Of a stretch of 64,000 nucleotides of DNA, positions 42,594 through 51,024 are shown one piece after another (position 1 is the first letter of the stretch; every line of letters begins with the position of its first letter). Below the pieces are notes generated by a model that saw nothing but the letters and a program-made list of their open reading frames with translations, was not told the origin of the DNA and ran no database searches. The position numbers were made by a program, and so were the translations under genes. Origin of the DNA: Patulibacter americanus DSM 16676 (GTDB taxonomy: Bacteria; Actinomycetota; Thermoleophilia; Solirubrobacterales; Solirubrobacteraceae). The stretch lies in NCBI RefSeq assembly GCF_000420025.1, contig NZ_ATUD01000008.1:62001-126000 (forward strand), in the 5' to 3' direction.

Positions 42594-44099
42594 ATGAGCA
42601 CCGACCACCCCACCGATCGCCGCGACATGATCGCGCTCTACGTCCTCTGCCTGGGGATGCTGATGATCGTGCTCGACAGCACGATCGTGAACACCGCGCT
42701 ACCCGTCCTGAAGGACGACCTCGAGTTCTCGGACAGCAACCTCACCTGGGTGGTGAACGCCTACCTCATCCCCTTCGGCGGCCTGCTGATGCTGTCCGGC
42801 CGCATCGGCGACCTGATCGGGCCGCGCCGGATGTTCCTCTGGGGCATGTCCCTCTTCACCGTTGCCTCGCTGCTCTGCGGCCTGGCGGCGACCCAGGAGG
42901 TCCTCATCGCGGCGCGCTTCCTGCAGGGCGTCGGGGGAGCCCTGGGCTCCTCGGTGATCCTGGGGATGATCATCACGATGTTCCGGGAGCCCCGCGCGCA
43001 GGGCCGGGCCATCGGCATCTACTCCTTTGTCGCCACCGCGGGCGGCTCGCTGGGCCTGCTGCTCGGCGGTGTGCTGACGGACGTCCTGTCGTGGCACTGG
43101 ATCTTCTTCGTCAACCTGCCCGTCGGCGTGGCGACCGTGCTGCTGGGCACCCGCCTGGTCCCCCACCGTCCCGGGCTGGGATTCGGGGAGAACAAGGTCG
43201 ACGTGCCCGGCGCGCTCATGCTCACGGGCGGTCTGATGCTCGCCGTCTACGCCATCGTCGGCGCGGAGCGCGAGGGCTGGGGGTCGTCCCGCACCCTCGT
43301 CCTCGCGGCCGTGGCGCTCCTCCTGCTGGCCGGCTTCGTGCTCCAGCAGGCCCGCACCGCCCACCCGCTCGTGCCGCTGCGGATCTTCCGCTCCCGCAAC
43401 GTGACGGGCTCCAACCTCATCGTGCTCGGACTGCTCGCCGGCGTGTTCTCGGTCTTCTTCTTCGGTGCGCGCTACACGGGCGAGGTCCTCGGCTTCAGCC
43501 CGTTGCAGATCGGCCTCGCGTTCCTGCCCCTCACCGTCGTGAACGGCACGGTCTCGACGAAGCTCTCCCAGCCGGTGCAGGAGCGCTTCGGGGCCCGTGC
43601 CGCGGTGATCGGCGGCCTGGCGTCCGTGGTGGTCGGCGTCCTCCTGCTCCTGCGGACGCCGGTCGACGGCGGCTACGTCGAGCACGTCCTGCCCTCGATG
43701 CTGCTCGTCGGCTTCGGCGCGGGCATGAGCTTCCCGGCGATCATGGGCCTCGCCATGTCGGCGGCGACCCCGGGGGACTCGGGGGTCGCCTCCGGCCTCA
43801 TCAACACGTCGCAGCAGATCGGCGGCGCGATCGCCCTCTCGGTCCTCGCGACCTTCGCCGCCGACCGGACGGCCAGCGAGCTCACGGGCGGCACGAACGC
43901 GACCGAGGCCCTCAACGCCGGCTTCCACGTCGCGTACGTCATCGCCGCGGGCATCGTCCTCGCGACCATCGTCGTCGCCGCGCTCGTCCTGCGCGTGCGG
44001 CCCGGAGCCGTGGGCGAGACCGCGACGCCCGAGGGCTCGGACGACCGCGTGCAGGACGCGATCGCTCCTCCGCTGGCCTCGTCCGCGCGCGTCGACTAG
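42594..44099 (+). CDS. DHA2-type MFS multidrug exporter (14 helices)
   Basis: This 501-residue protein has fourteen hydrophobic helices and the DHA2 motifs MIVLDSTIVNTALPVL in helix 1, SGRIGDLIGPRRMFLWGM (motif A), RFLQGVGGALGSSVILG, and motif C-like TAGGSLGLLLGGVLTDVL with WIFFVNLPVG. It should pump hydrophobic drugs out with protons. AAGGA lies 6 bases before the ATG at 42594. It is divergent from the TetR gene and shares its operators, so a regulon of exporter, repressor and flavin monooxygenase is likely. Confidence 0.92.
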   Translation: MSTDHPTDRRDMIALYVLCLGMLMIVLDSTIVNTALPVLKDDLEFSDSNLTWVVNAYLIPFGGLLMLSGRIGDLIGPRRMFLWGMSLFTVASLLCGLAATQEVLIAARFLQGVGGALGSSVILGMIITMFREPRAQGRAIGIYSFVATAGGSLGLLLGGVLTDVLSWHWIFFVNLPVGVATVLLGTRLVPHRPGLGFGENKVDVPGALMLTGGLMLAVYAIVGAEREGWGSSRTLVLAAVALLLLAGFVLQQARTAHPLVPLRIFRSRNVTGSNLIVLGLLAGVFSVFFFGARYTGEVLGFSPLQIGLAFLPLTVVNGTVSTKLSQPVQERFGARAAVIGGLASVVVGVLLLLRTPVDGGYVEHVLPSMLLVGFGAGMSFPAIMGLAMSAATPGDSGVASGLINTSQQIGGAIALSVLATFAADRTASELTGGTNATEALNAGFHVAYVIAAGIVLATIVVAALVLRVRPGAVGETATPEGSDDRVQDAIAPPLASSARVD

Positions 44100-44132
44100 C
44101 CGCACCCACGCCACGACGGCGCAGCACGACGC

Positions 44133-44312
44133 CTAGCGGGCGACCGCCGGACTGATCGTGACCGAGGGGACGCGCAGCCCGCCGACCTCGAGCATCACGC
44201 CCGCCTTCACGAGCTCCTCGTTGTAGGCCCCCATCGCGGCGAGCAGGTCGTCGCTGGGCATCGCGCCGGTCTCGTCCTTCGGCTCGATCTGCACGAACAC
44301 CACGACCTTGAT
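44133..44312 (-). pseudogene. Truncated YciI/DGPF-type protein with a damaged start
   Basis: The frame reads KVVVFVQIEP, MPSDDLLAAMGAYNEELVKAGVML and GGLRVPSV before it stops. This is the first half of a YciI-like (DGPF) protein; the second half with the DGPF motif is gone and replaced by about ten unrelated residues. AGGAGGA is followed after four bases by ATC AAG GTC GTG, where ATG AAG would be expected, so the start codon seems mutated; initiation at ATC or an internal GTG is possible. It lies 103 bases after the GntR gene on the same strand. Confidence 0.6.
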
Positions 44313-44415
44313 CGAGTCCTCCTCGTTTGCGGTTCTACCGCCACGTCGAACGGGGTGCTCGGGCTTCGACACCGCCGACGAGCACATCCTCGTCCGGTCG
44401 TCGGCGGCCGCGGCG

Positions 44416-45090
44416 CTACAACAGGTCGGCGAGCGCCGCCTGCGCGTGGGCGATCGCGACCTCGTGGGCACCGTCCGGGTCACGGTCCGCGATGGCGTCG
44501 AGCAGCCGGCGATGGTCGCGGTAGCGGGCGGCCCCGAAGCTGTCGTCCACGACGGCGCGCTCGAGCAGACGCGGGGCACGCTCTATCGGCGACAGCACCC
44601 GCGCCTGCTGCAACGCGTCGACGAGCGCGGGCAGGTGGCAGGCCCGCTCGACCCCGCGGTTGAACTCCGCGAGCGTCTCGAGCAGTGCCTGCACGCGGCG
44701 AGGGGTGCGGCCGCCGTGCTCGATCGCGACCACCAGGTCGTCGGCGCGGTCCAGGGTGGAGCGTAGCTCGACGACCTCGGCGTCCCGCACGTTCGTCGCG
44801 GCGAACCGGGCGACGAGGCCGCGCAGCGTCACCTCGACCTCCCCCATCTGCCGCTGGGTCGTCGGCGAGATCTCGGCCACCACCAGCGTGCGCGGGCCGA
44901 GACGCGTGACGAGGCCCTCGCGCTCCAGGCGGCGCAGGGCGTCGCGCGCCGGCGTCGGGCTCACGCCGCACCGGGCAGCGGCGCTGCGCTCCGTGACGCG
45001 CTCGCCGGCGCGCAGCTCCCCCGCCTCGATGGCGGCCCGGAGCGCCTGATACGCGTGCTGGGCCTGGGACGCGAGCGCGGTGGTGCTCAT
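44416..45090 (-). CDS. GntR family regulator (FCD type)
   Basis: This 224-residue protein has the GntR winged helix YQALRAAIEAGELRAGERVTERSAAARCGVSPTPARDAL with LEREGLVTR, and a C-terminal all-helical FCD ligand domain (ALLETLAEFNRGVERAC, YRDHRRLLDAI, HEVAIAHAQAAL). FCD regulators sense carboxylic acids or sugar acids. A TAGGCT element lies six bases before the ATG at 45090; an in-frame GTG two codons earlier is not used in this reading. It is divergent from the MFS/AtuA/DUF4387 operon and probably controls it. Confidence 0.9.
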   Translation of the reverse strand: MSTTALASQAQHAYQALRAAIEAGELRAGERVTERSAAARCGVSPTPARDALRRLEREGLVTRLGPRTLVVAEISPTTQRQMGEVEVTLRGLVARFAATNVRDAEVVELRSTLDRADDLVVAIEHGGRTPRRVQALLETLAEFNRGVERACHLPALVDALQQARVLSPIERAPRLLERAVVDDSFGAARYRDHRRLLDAIADRDPDGAHEVAIAHAQAALADLL

Positions 45091-45096
45091 CGGCAC

Positions 45097-45102
45097 AGCC
45101 TA
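45097..45102 (-). promoter_or_regulatory. -10 element, leaderless start of the GntR gene
   Basis: TAGGCT on the minus strand, six bases, then ATG. Confidence 0.6.
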
Positions 45103-45125
45103 CGTCGTTTGCCGTATGTTGCCCT

Positions 45126-45139
45126 TTTGCTATGGCAAA
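45126..45139. promoter_or_regulatory. GntR operator candidate
   Basis: TTTGC-TATG-GCAAA is an inverted repeat with five-base arms; a further TTTGCC half-site starts at 45108. The stretch is unusually AT-rich for this window and lies in the divergent promoter region. Confidence 0.6.
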
Positions 45140-45184
45140 TGCTACGGTCTGTGCGTCGTGTCACCCAGCGCCGTCCAGGAACCG

Positions 45185-46489
45185 ATGCCCTCGACCCTCC
45201 ACCACGCCGACGCCGGACCCGGCGCGGCGGCAGACCCCTCGACGCCGCCGCGCGTCGGGCTGCGCATCACGATCTACGTCGCGCTGGCGGTCTTCGCCCT
45301 CGAGGTGACGTGGAGCTTCTACGACGCGCAGGTGCCGCCGCTGCTCGAGGACTACGTCTCGAGCGCCGCGCTCGTCGGCCTGTTCATGGGCCTCGACAAC
45401 GTCGTCGGGGTCTTCATCCAGCCGTGGATCGGCAACCGCTCCGACAACACCCGCAGTCGCTGGGGCCGCCGGGTGCCGTACCTGCTCGTCGGGCTCCCCT
45501 TCGCGGCCGTCTTCTTCGTCGCGATCCCGCACGCCGGATCGCTGCCGGTCCTGGTCGTCCTGATGCTCGGGTACGCCGTGATCGCGAACTCGGTGAAGCC
45601 TGTGGCCGAGGCGCTGATGCCCGACTTCGTCTCGCGGGAGCAGCGCAGCCGCGCCAACGCGGTGGTGAAGATCGGGACGGGCCTGACGATCGTGGTTTCG
45701 GCACTCATCAGCCTGCTGGTCGTCGACGAGCACCCGCAGGCCGCCTTCGCGATCCCGGCGCTCATCATGCTCGCCGCCGCGCTCGTCGTGGCGCGCAAGG
45801 TCCGGGACCGCGAGTCGCCCGGGTACCAGGCGGCCCTGGCGGAGTCCTCCGCCTCGTCGGCCCGCTCCCCCCGCCGCGTCCGCGCCATCGTCCGCGAGGT
45901 CCTCGTCGACGCCGATCGCTCCCGGTTGTTCCTCCTGGGCATGATCGTCGCGTTCGCCGGGGCCTGGGCGGCCTCGCGCTCGCTGCTGACGCCCTACAGC
46001 ACCGCCGTCCTCGGGCTCTCCCGCGGCGAGGCCGGCGGGCTCGTCCTGCCCGCCGGGCTCGCGTTCCTGCTCGCGGCGTTCCCGGCGGCGCTGCTCGCCG
46101 AGCGCCTCGGCCGCATCCGGACGATCGGCGTCGGGGTCGCGATCTACGGCGCGGCGCTCGTCCTGGGCACGGTGGCCACGTCATCGACGGGGGCGATCGT
46201 CGCCCTCTGCCTCGCCTCCGTCGGCTACGCCGCGTTCGCGATCAACGCCATCGTGATCCTCTGGAACCTCTCCCCTCCCGGGTACGTCGGCACCTACACC
46301 GGCCTCTACACGGTCAGCGCCGCGGTCGGCGCAGCCCTGGGGCCTGCAGTGGTCGGCGCCCTGGTCGACCTGACCGGCTGGCGCTGGTTCTTCCTCGACG
46401 TCGGCGCCCTCGTCCTCGTCGCCCTGGTCCTGCTCCGGCTCGCCCACGTCCACCTTCGCCGCAACCCCTCCTCCGGAGCCCCTGCATGA
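45185..46489 (+). CDS. MFS transporter of the AtuA operon
   Basis: This 434-residue protein has about twelve helices. VPPLLEDYVSSAALVGLFMG, the loop DNTRSRWGRRVPYLLVGLP and VIANSVKPVAEALMPDFV resemble the SLC45/GPH-like MFS branch (sugar or organic-acid porters). It would import the compound degraded by the next two gene products. I took the ATG at 45185 because CCAGGAA lies just upstream; an in-frame GTG at 45158 follows a TACGGT element by nine bases and could be the start of a longer form. Its stop overlaps the next start as ATGA. Confidence 0.85.
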   Translation: MPSTLHHADAGPGAAADPSTPPRVGLRITIYVALAVFALEVTWSFYDAQVPPLLEDYVSSAALVGLFMGLDNVVGVFIQPWIGNRSDNTRSRWGRRVPYLLVGLPFAAVFFVAIPHAGSLPVLVVLMLGYAVIANSVKPVAEALMPDFVSREQRSRANAVVKIGTGLTIVVSALISLLVVDEHPQAAFAIPALIMLAAALVVARKVRDRESPGYQAALAESSASSARSPRRVRAIVREVLVDADRSRLFLLGMIVAFAGAWAASRSLLTPYSTAVLGLSRGEAGGLVLPAGLAFLLAAFPAALLAERLGRIRTIGVGVAIYGAALVLGTVATSSTGAIVALCLASVGYAAFAINAIVILWNLSPPGYVGTYTGLYTVSAAVGAALGPAVVGALVDLTGWRWFFLDVGALVLVALVLLRLAHVHLRRNPSSGAPA

Positions 46490-47853
46490 ACGAGATCCGC
46501 ATCCTGGCCCCCACCGGCGCGCTCGGCGCCGGATTCGACCTCGAAGGCTTCGAGCGCGGGGTGGCGCTGCAGCCCCACGTGATCGCGTGCGACGCCGGGT
46601 CGACCGACAGCGGACCCTCCGCCCTGGGCAGCGGCACCCCGAAGCTCTCGGACGCCGCCGTCACCGGCGACCTGCGGCACATCCTCCGCGCGCGGGCGGC
46701 GCTCGACGTGCCCCTGATCATCGGCTCTTGCGGCACGAGCGGCCGGGACGACGCCGTCGACCACGTCCTCGACCTCGTCCGCAGCCTCTCGCGCGCCGAC
46801 GGTGCGCCTCTCACGGTCGGCGTCGCGTACTCCGGCCAGTCGTCCGACGCGCTGGGGCGGCTCTGGGACGCGGGCCAGATCCGGGCGCTGCCGCACGCGC
46901 CGTCGATCACCCGCGACGACCTGACGGGCAGCAGCGTGGTGGGGATGATGGGCACGGAGCCGATCGAGGCGCTCCTGGAGCAGGGGTGCGACGTCGTGCT
47001 GGCCGGCCGCGCGAGCGATACCGCGCTCTTCGCGGCCGTCCCGCGGATGCGCGGCTTCGACCCCGGGCTGATCTGGCACGCGGCGAAGACCATCGAGTGC
47101 GGCGCGGCGTGCGCGGTCCCGCCGTCCGCGAACAGCCTCCTCGCGACGGTGCGCGACGACCACTTCGACGTCCGGACGCTCGCCGCCGGATCCCGGCTGA
47201 CCGAGGTCTCGGTCGCCGCCCACACGCTCTACGAGAACGCTCATCCGTACCGCGTGACCGAACCGGCCGGCGTGCTGGACACGACGGAGGCGACGTACGA
47301 GCAGGTCGACGAGCAGACCGTCCGGGTCCGAGGCTCGGCGTTCGAGCACGCGCAGGAGTACACGATCAAGCTCGAGGGCGCGCGCCTCGTCGGCCACCAG
47401 ACGGTCGTGGCCGGCGGCATCCGCGACCGCGTCGTCATCGACCGGCTGCCGAGCCTCGTCCCGCTGGCGCAGCAGTACTTCGCGGCCAAGATCCGTGACC
47501 TCTTCGACGATGCCGTCGATCCCGACGAGATCGACATCTCGTACCGCTTCTACGGTCTGGGCGCCGTGGTCTCGGGGACGGAGCCCACGCCGCTGCACGC
47601 CGACGAGGTCGGGGTCCTCATCACGGTCACCGCCCCGGAGCAGCGGCTGGCCCACGACATCGCCACGTTCGTCGCGCACGCCAGTTCGCACCTCCCGATC
47701 CCGGAGTACGAGGGGCTGGTCACGACGATCGCCTACCCGTTCTCGCCGCCCGAGATGGATCGCGGCCCCGTGTACGAGTTCGTCCTCAACCACGTCGCGG
47801 CCGGGGTCGAGCCGGGCGAGCTGTTCCGCACCCGGACGGAGACCATCCGATGA
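46486..47853 (+). CDS. AtuA family protein (DUF1446)
   Basis: This 455-residue protein matches the acyclic terpene utilization AtuA family (PF07287): IRILAPTGALGAGFDLEGF, ACDAGSTDSGPSALGSG, LIIGSCGTSGRDDAVDHV, VLAGRASDTALFAAVP, and IECGAACAVPPSANSLLA. AtuA is needed for citronellol and geraniol breakdown in Pseudomonas, but its reaction is not firmly known and most family members act elsewhere. It overlaps the MFS gene by four bases and the DUF4387 gene by four bases, so the three should be made together. Confidence 0.9.
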   Translation: MNEIRILAPTGALGAGFDLEGFERGVALQPHVIACDAGSTDSGPSALGSGTPKLSDAAVTGDLRHILRARAALDVPLIIGSCGTSGRDDAVDHVLDLVRSLSRADGAPLTVGVAYSGQSSDALGRLWDAGQIRALPHAPSITRDDLTGSSVVGMMGTEPIEALLEQGCDVVLAGRASDTALFAAVPRMRGFDPGLIWHAAKTIECGAACAVPPSANSLLATVRDDHFDVRTLAAGSRLTEVSVAAHTLYENAHPYRVTEPAGVLDTTEATYEQVDEQTVRVRGSAFEHAQEYTIKLEGARLVGHQTVVAGGIRDRVVIDRLPSLVPLAQQYFAAKIRDLFDDAVDPDEIDISYRFYGLGAVVSGTEPTPLHADEVGVLITVTAPEQRLAHDIATFVAHASSHLPIPEYEGLVTTIAYPFSPPEMDRGPVYEFVLNHVAAGVEPGELFRTRTETIR

Positions 47854-48173
47854 CCACGCTGCTCGACCTCTGCTCGCTCGTGCGCTCGAAGAACGCCGGC
47901 CCGTTCACGTTGACGTTCGACTTCATGTGTCGCGACGAGGCCGCCCTCGATGCGCTCGTGGCCGCCGACGTGCTCACCCCGGAGCGCTTCGCCGGCCTCT
48001 ACGGCACCCGGCCCGAGGACGTGGCCATCACGGTTCACCGGCACGCGCGCGCGGTGAAGGTCTCCGTCCCCCGCCCCGTCGTGCAGGGCGCCATCTACGA
48101 CAACGACTCCTACGCCGGTCAGCAGTACGGGCCGCTGATGGACCTGGAGTTCTCGGTGCCGGAGGATTCGTAG
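47850..48173 (+). CDS. DUF4387 family protein
   Basis: This 107-residue protein fits DUF4387: LLDLCSLVRSKNAGPFTLTFD, then MCRDEAALDALVAAD and YDNDSYAGQQYGPLMDLEF. Proteins of this family are nearly always encoded next to, or fused with, AtuA-type proteins and are probably the small subunit of the same enzyme (inference from context). Its start overlaps the AtuA stop (ATGA). Confidence 0.88.
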   Translation: MTTLLDLCSLVRSKNAGPFTLTFDFMCRDEAALDALVAADVLTPERFAGLYGTRPEDVAITVHRHARAVKVSVPRPVVQGAIYDNDSYAGQQYGPLMDLEFSVPEDS

Positions 48174-48260
48174 CGGCCGGGGCGGATAGGCGACCTGAGC
48201 GGGCGCCGGCCTCCCGCGCCCCACGCGGACTGCCCGGGCCCGGGTCCCCGTCGCCGCGGC

Positions 48261-48289
48261 TTGACACTGTCAAGCGGGGTGCCTACCGT
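48261..48289 (+). promoter_or_regulatory. Promoter and operator of the frameshifted exporter
   Basis: TTGACA (48261-48266) and TACCGT (48284-48289) are separated by 17 bases and followed seven bases later by the ATG. TTGACA-C-TGTCAA (48261-48273) is a perfect palindrome over the -35 box and a likely TetR operator. Confidence 0.75.
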
Positions 48290-48296
48290 CTCGTCG

Positions 48297-49861
48297 ATGC
48301 GCGCCGAACCATCGACGTCCTTCACCGGTCGGGAGCGGCTGATCCTCGCGATCGTCTGCCTCGCCGTCCTGGTGATCAACCTGTCGACGACGATCGTCAA
48401 CATCACGCTGCCGCGGCTCACCGAGGATCTCGGGGCCACGACGACCGACCTGCTGTGGATCGTCGACGCGTTCAACCTCGCGTTCGCCGCACTCGTGCTG
48501 GCCGCGGGCACGCTGTCGGACCGCTTCGGCCGGCGCCGGTTGCTGCTGATCGGACTCGCGCTGTTCGCCGCGGCCTCCTTCGGCGGCGCGACCGCGGGAT
48601 CGCCGGGGCACCTCATCGCGTGGCGCGCGGTGGCTGGCGTCGGGGCGGCGGTCATCTTCCCGGTGACGCTCTCGATCATCTCCGAGGTCTTCACGGACCG
48701 CGCGCGGCGGGCGAAGGCGATCGGCCTGTGGGGGCCTCCGCCGGGCTGGCGATCGCGCTGGGCCCCGTCGTCGGCGGGTTCCTCGTCCAGCACGTGTCGT
48801 GGAACAGCACCCTGCTGTTCCCCGGCGCCGTCGCCCTCCTGGCGCTCGTCGGCGCGCTGCTGCGGATCCCGGAGTCCCGCGACCCGGAGACGCCGCCGCT
48901 GGACTACGGCGGGATCGCGCTGTCGACCGTCGGGCTCGGCCTGCTCGTCTACGGCGTGATCGAGGCGCCCGAGCGCGGGTGGGCGTCGGCGGCGACCGTC
49001 GGAGCGCTCGTGACCGCGCTCGTGGTGCTGCTCGTCTTCGTCGTCTGGGAGCGCCGCCGCGCGTTCCCGATGCTCGACGTCTCGGTGTTCAAGAACCTGC
49101 GCTTCACCGCCGCGGCGCTGTCGATCACGTTCGCGTTCTTCGCGCTCTTCGGCTTCATCTTCCTCATCACCCAGTACTTCCAGTTCGTGAAGGGTTACGA
49201 GCCGTTCTCGGCCGGCATCCGGCTGCTCCCCTTCGCGGTCTGCACCGCCGCCCTGTCGATCCTGGGGTCCCGCGCCGCGGTGGTGGCGGGCACGAAGCTC
49301 GTCGTGGCGGGGGGCCTGCTGATGTTCGCGGCCGGGTTCGCGTGGACGTCTACGGTCGACGCGGACACGGCTTACGCGACGATGGCGTTCCAGATGGTGC
49401 TCATGGGCTCCGGGCTCGGGCTCACCAGCGCGCCCGCGACGGAGGCGATCATGGGCGTGGTACCCGCGGCGAAGGCGGGCATGGGGTCCGCGATCAACGA
49501 CGCCACCCGCGAGCTCGGCGGCACGCTCGGCGTCGCCGTCGTCGGCAGCGTGGCGCTCTCCCTGTACCGCGACGCCTTCGACGGCGCCTCGCTCCCGGGG
49601 CCGGTCCTCGAGACGGCGCGGGAGTCCATCGGCGCCGCCGTGCTGACGGCGGACGGGCTCGCCCGCGGCGGGGATGCCGCCGCCGGCGCGGCACTTGCCA
49701 GCGCAGCGCAGTCGGGGTTCCTCGACGGCCTGCAGGCGGGGTGCCTGGTCGCCGCCGGAGTGTCGGCCGTCGGCGCCGTGCTCGTGCTGCTCTGGCTGCC
49801 CGCGCACCCGGGCGCCGCGGACGACGTGCCCCAGCAGGCCGCGGTTCCCGCGACCGCCTGA
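48297..49861 (+). pseudogene. DHA2-type MFS exporter with one apparent frameshift
   Basis: The first part (from MRAEPSTSFTGRERL through NLSTTIVNITLPRL, LSDRFGRRRLLLIGLALF and FTDRARRAKAIGLWG) runs in one frame, and the rest (SAGLAIALGPVVGGFLVQHV, DYGGIALSTVGLGLLVYGV, FFALFGFIFLITQYFQFVKG, to the end at 49861) in another. The break falls in a run of five G at about 48730-48734, where six would restore CTG TGG GGG GCC. Together they make a full exporter of about 520 residues with fourteen helices. It is either a recent null mutation, a phase-variable tract or a sequencing error. The promoter and operator are intact. Confidence 0.85.
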
Positions 49862-49869
49862 GGAGCGGT

Positions 49870-50481
49870 TCAGTCCACCGACGGGGTGCCGGTCTCGAGC
49901 GCCCCGACGAGCGTGCGCGAGAGCAGGTCGGCGAGCTGCTCCGGCGTGGCCTCCGGGGCGTCGATGGCCAGGATGCCGTCGCGGGCGAGCGTCGCAAGAC
50001 CGTGGACCGTGCTCCAGCAGAGCAGCGCGAGGGTTCGCGGCTCCGCTCCCCCACCCCACCCCGTCTCCGCCGCCGCCTCCACTGCGTCGTGGAGGACCCG
50101 GAGCGGGCGGCCGCGACTCTCCGCCAGCGCCGGGTCGTCGAGGTTGGACAGCTCGGGCCGCGTCATCACGGAGAACAGCGCGCCGCGCTCCAGCGCGAAC
50201 CGCACGTAGGCGACGCCCACCCCGGTCAGGCGCCCCGGCGGCCCGCCCACGGCGGCGTCGCGTCCGGCCGCGAGCTCCTCCGCCAGCGCGTCGTAGCCGG
50301 CCTGCGCCACCGCGGTGAACAGCCCGGCCCGGTCGCGGAAGACGTGCCCGGGCGCCTGGTGCGAGACCCCCGCCCTGCGGGCGATGGCGCGCAGGCTCAC
50401 GGCCCCGACGCCCACGGCGGCGAGCTCGTCCTCGGCGGCGCGCAGCAGGACGGCACGCAGGTCACGCGGCGCAGGAGCCAT
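49870..50481 (-). CDS. TetR family regulator convergent with the exporter
   Basis: This 203-residue protein has LRAIARRAGVSHQAPGHVFRDRAGLFTAV as the helix-turn-helix; the HQAPGHVF form is typical of a TetR subgroup with a TetR_C_13/WHG-like effector domain (YVRFALERGALFSVMTRPELS). It ends eight bases from the exporter stop, in convergent orientation. It may act on the TTGACACTGTCAA site upstream of that exporter, which is inference. The frame runs to 50727, but the part before MAPAPRDLR looks non-coding. Confidence 0.87.
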   Translation of the reverse strand: MAPAPRDLRAVLLRAAEDELAAVGVGAVSLRAIARRAGVSHQAPGHVFRDRAGLFTAVAQAGYDALAEELAAGRDAAVGGPPGRLTGVGVAYVRFALERGALFSVMTRPELSNLDDPALAESRGRPLRVLHDAVEAAAETGWGGGAEPRTLALLCWSTVHGLATLARDGILAIDAPEATPEQLADLLSRTLVGALETGTPSVD

Positions 50482-50548
50482 GCCCCCATGATGGCTGCAG
50501 CCGCGGGAAGCCGCGACCCGAGGCCACCGCGGGGCGGTACCCGCGCCG

Positions 50549-50902
50549 TCAGGGTCGGACGGGCGCGTCCACGGACCGCAGGCGCTCGAGCTGCCGCTGC
50601 CCGGCCTCGCGGTGGACGCGACGGTCGGCGTCGAGGAGCCGCCGCAGCGCGGTCCGCAGACCCTCGACGTCGACCGCGACCCCGTCGCGCAGGAGCTCCC
50701 GGACGTACGCGTCGGCGGGGCGTGCACCGCGCCGGCGGTTGCACCGGCCGCAGGCCAGGACGACGTTCTCCGGTGTCAGATGGCCGCCCCGGGACCGGGG
50801 CACGAGGTGCTCCAGGGTGAGGTCGCGGCGCCAGGGCGCGCGGCCGCACCACGCACAGGCAGGACCGTCGCGCTCGAGCAGCATCTCGACGGTCACGGCC
50901 AC
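50549..50902 (-). CDS. Small HNH endonuclease-domain protein
   Basis: This 117-residue protein carries a complete HNH core: CAWCG (C16, C19), LTLEHLVPRSRGG with the metal-binding His, HLTPENVVLACGRCN with the conserved Asn and the second CxxC pair (C51, C54). The tail of about 55 residues is helical and charged. Small HNH proteins of this sort are common in actinobacteria, and their role is mostly unknown. A TACGGT element lies six bases before the GTG at 50902; longer in-frame starts up to 51109 are rejected. It is divergent from the secreted protein at 51025. Confidence 0.85.
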   Translation of the reverse strand: MAVTVEMLLERDGPACAWCGRAPWRRDLTLEHLVPRSRGGHLTPENVVLACGRCNRRRGARPADAYVRELLRDGVAVDVEGLRTALRRLLDADRRVHREAGQRQLERLRSVDAPVRP

Positions 50903-50908
50903 CCCCAC

Positions 50909-50914
50909 ACCGTA
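50909..50914 (-). promoter_or_regulatory. -10 element, leaderless start of the HNH gene
   Basis: TACGGT on the minus strand, six bases, then GTG. Confidence 0.55.
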
Positions 50915-51012
50915 GGGGCCCCGGCGGGCCTCCGCGCCGCTGCGCACCCAGCCGCGCGGGCCCGCGCGGCGCCCGCGGCGCTGACGACGTCCGCAGCCCG
51001 GCGCCCCGCCGA

Positions 51013-51018
51013 TAGGCT
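51013..51018 (+). promoter_or_regulatory. -10 element, leaderless start at 51025
   Basis: TAGGCT, six bases, then ATG. Confidence 0.6.
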
Positions 51019-51024
51019 CGCTCG

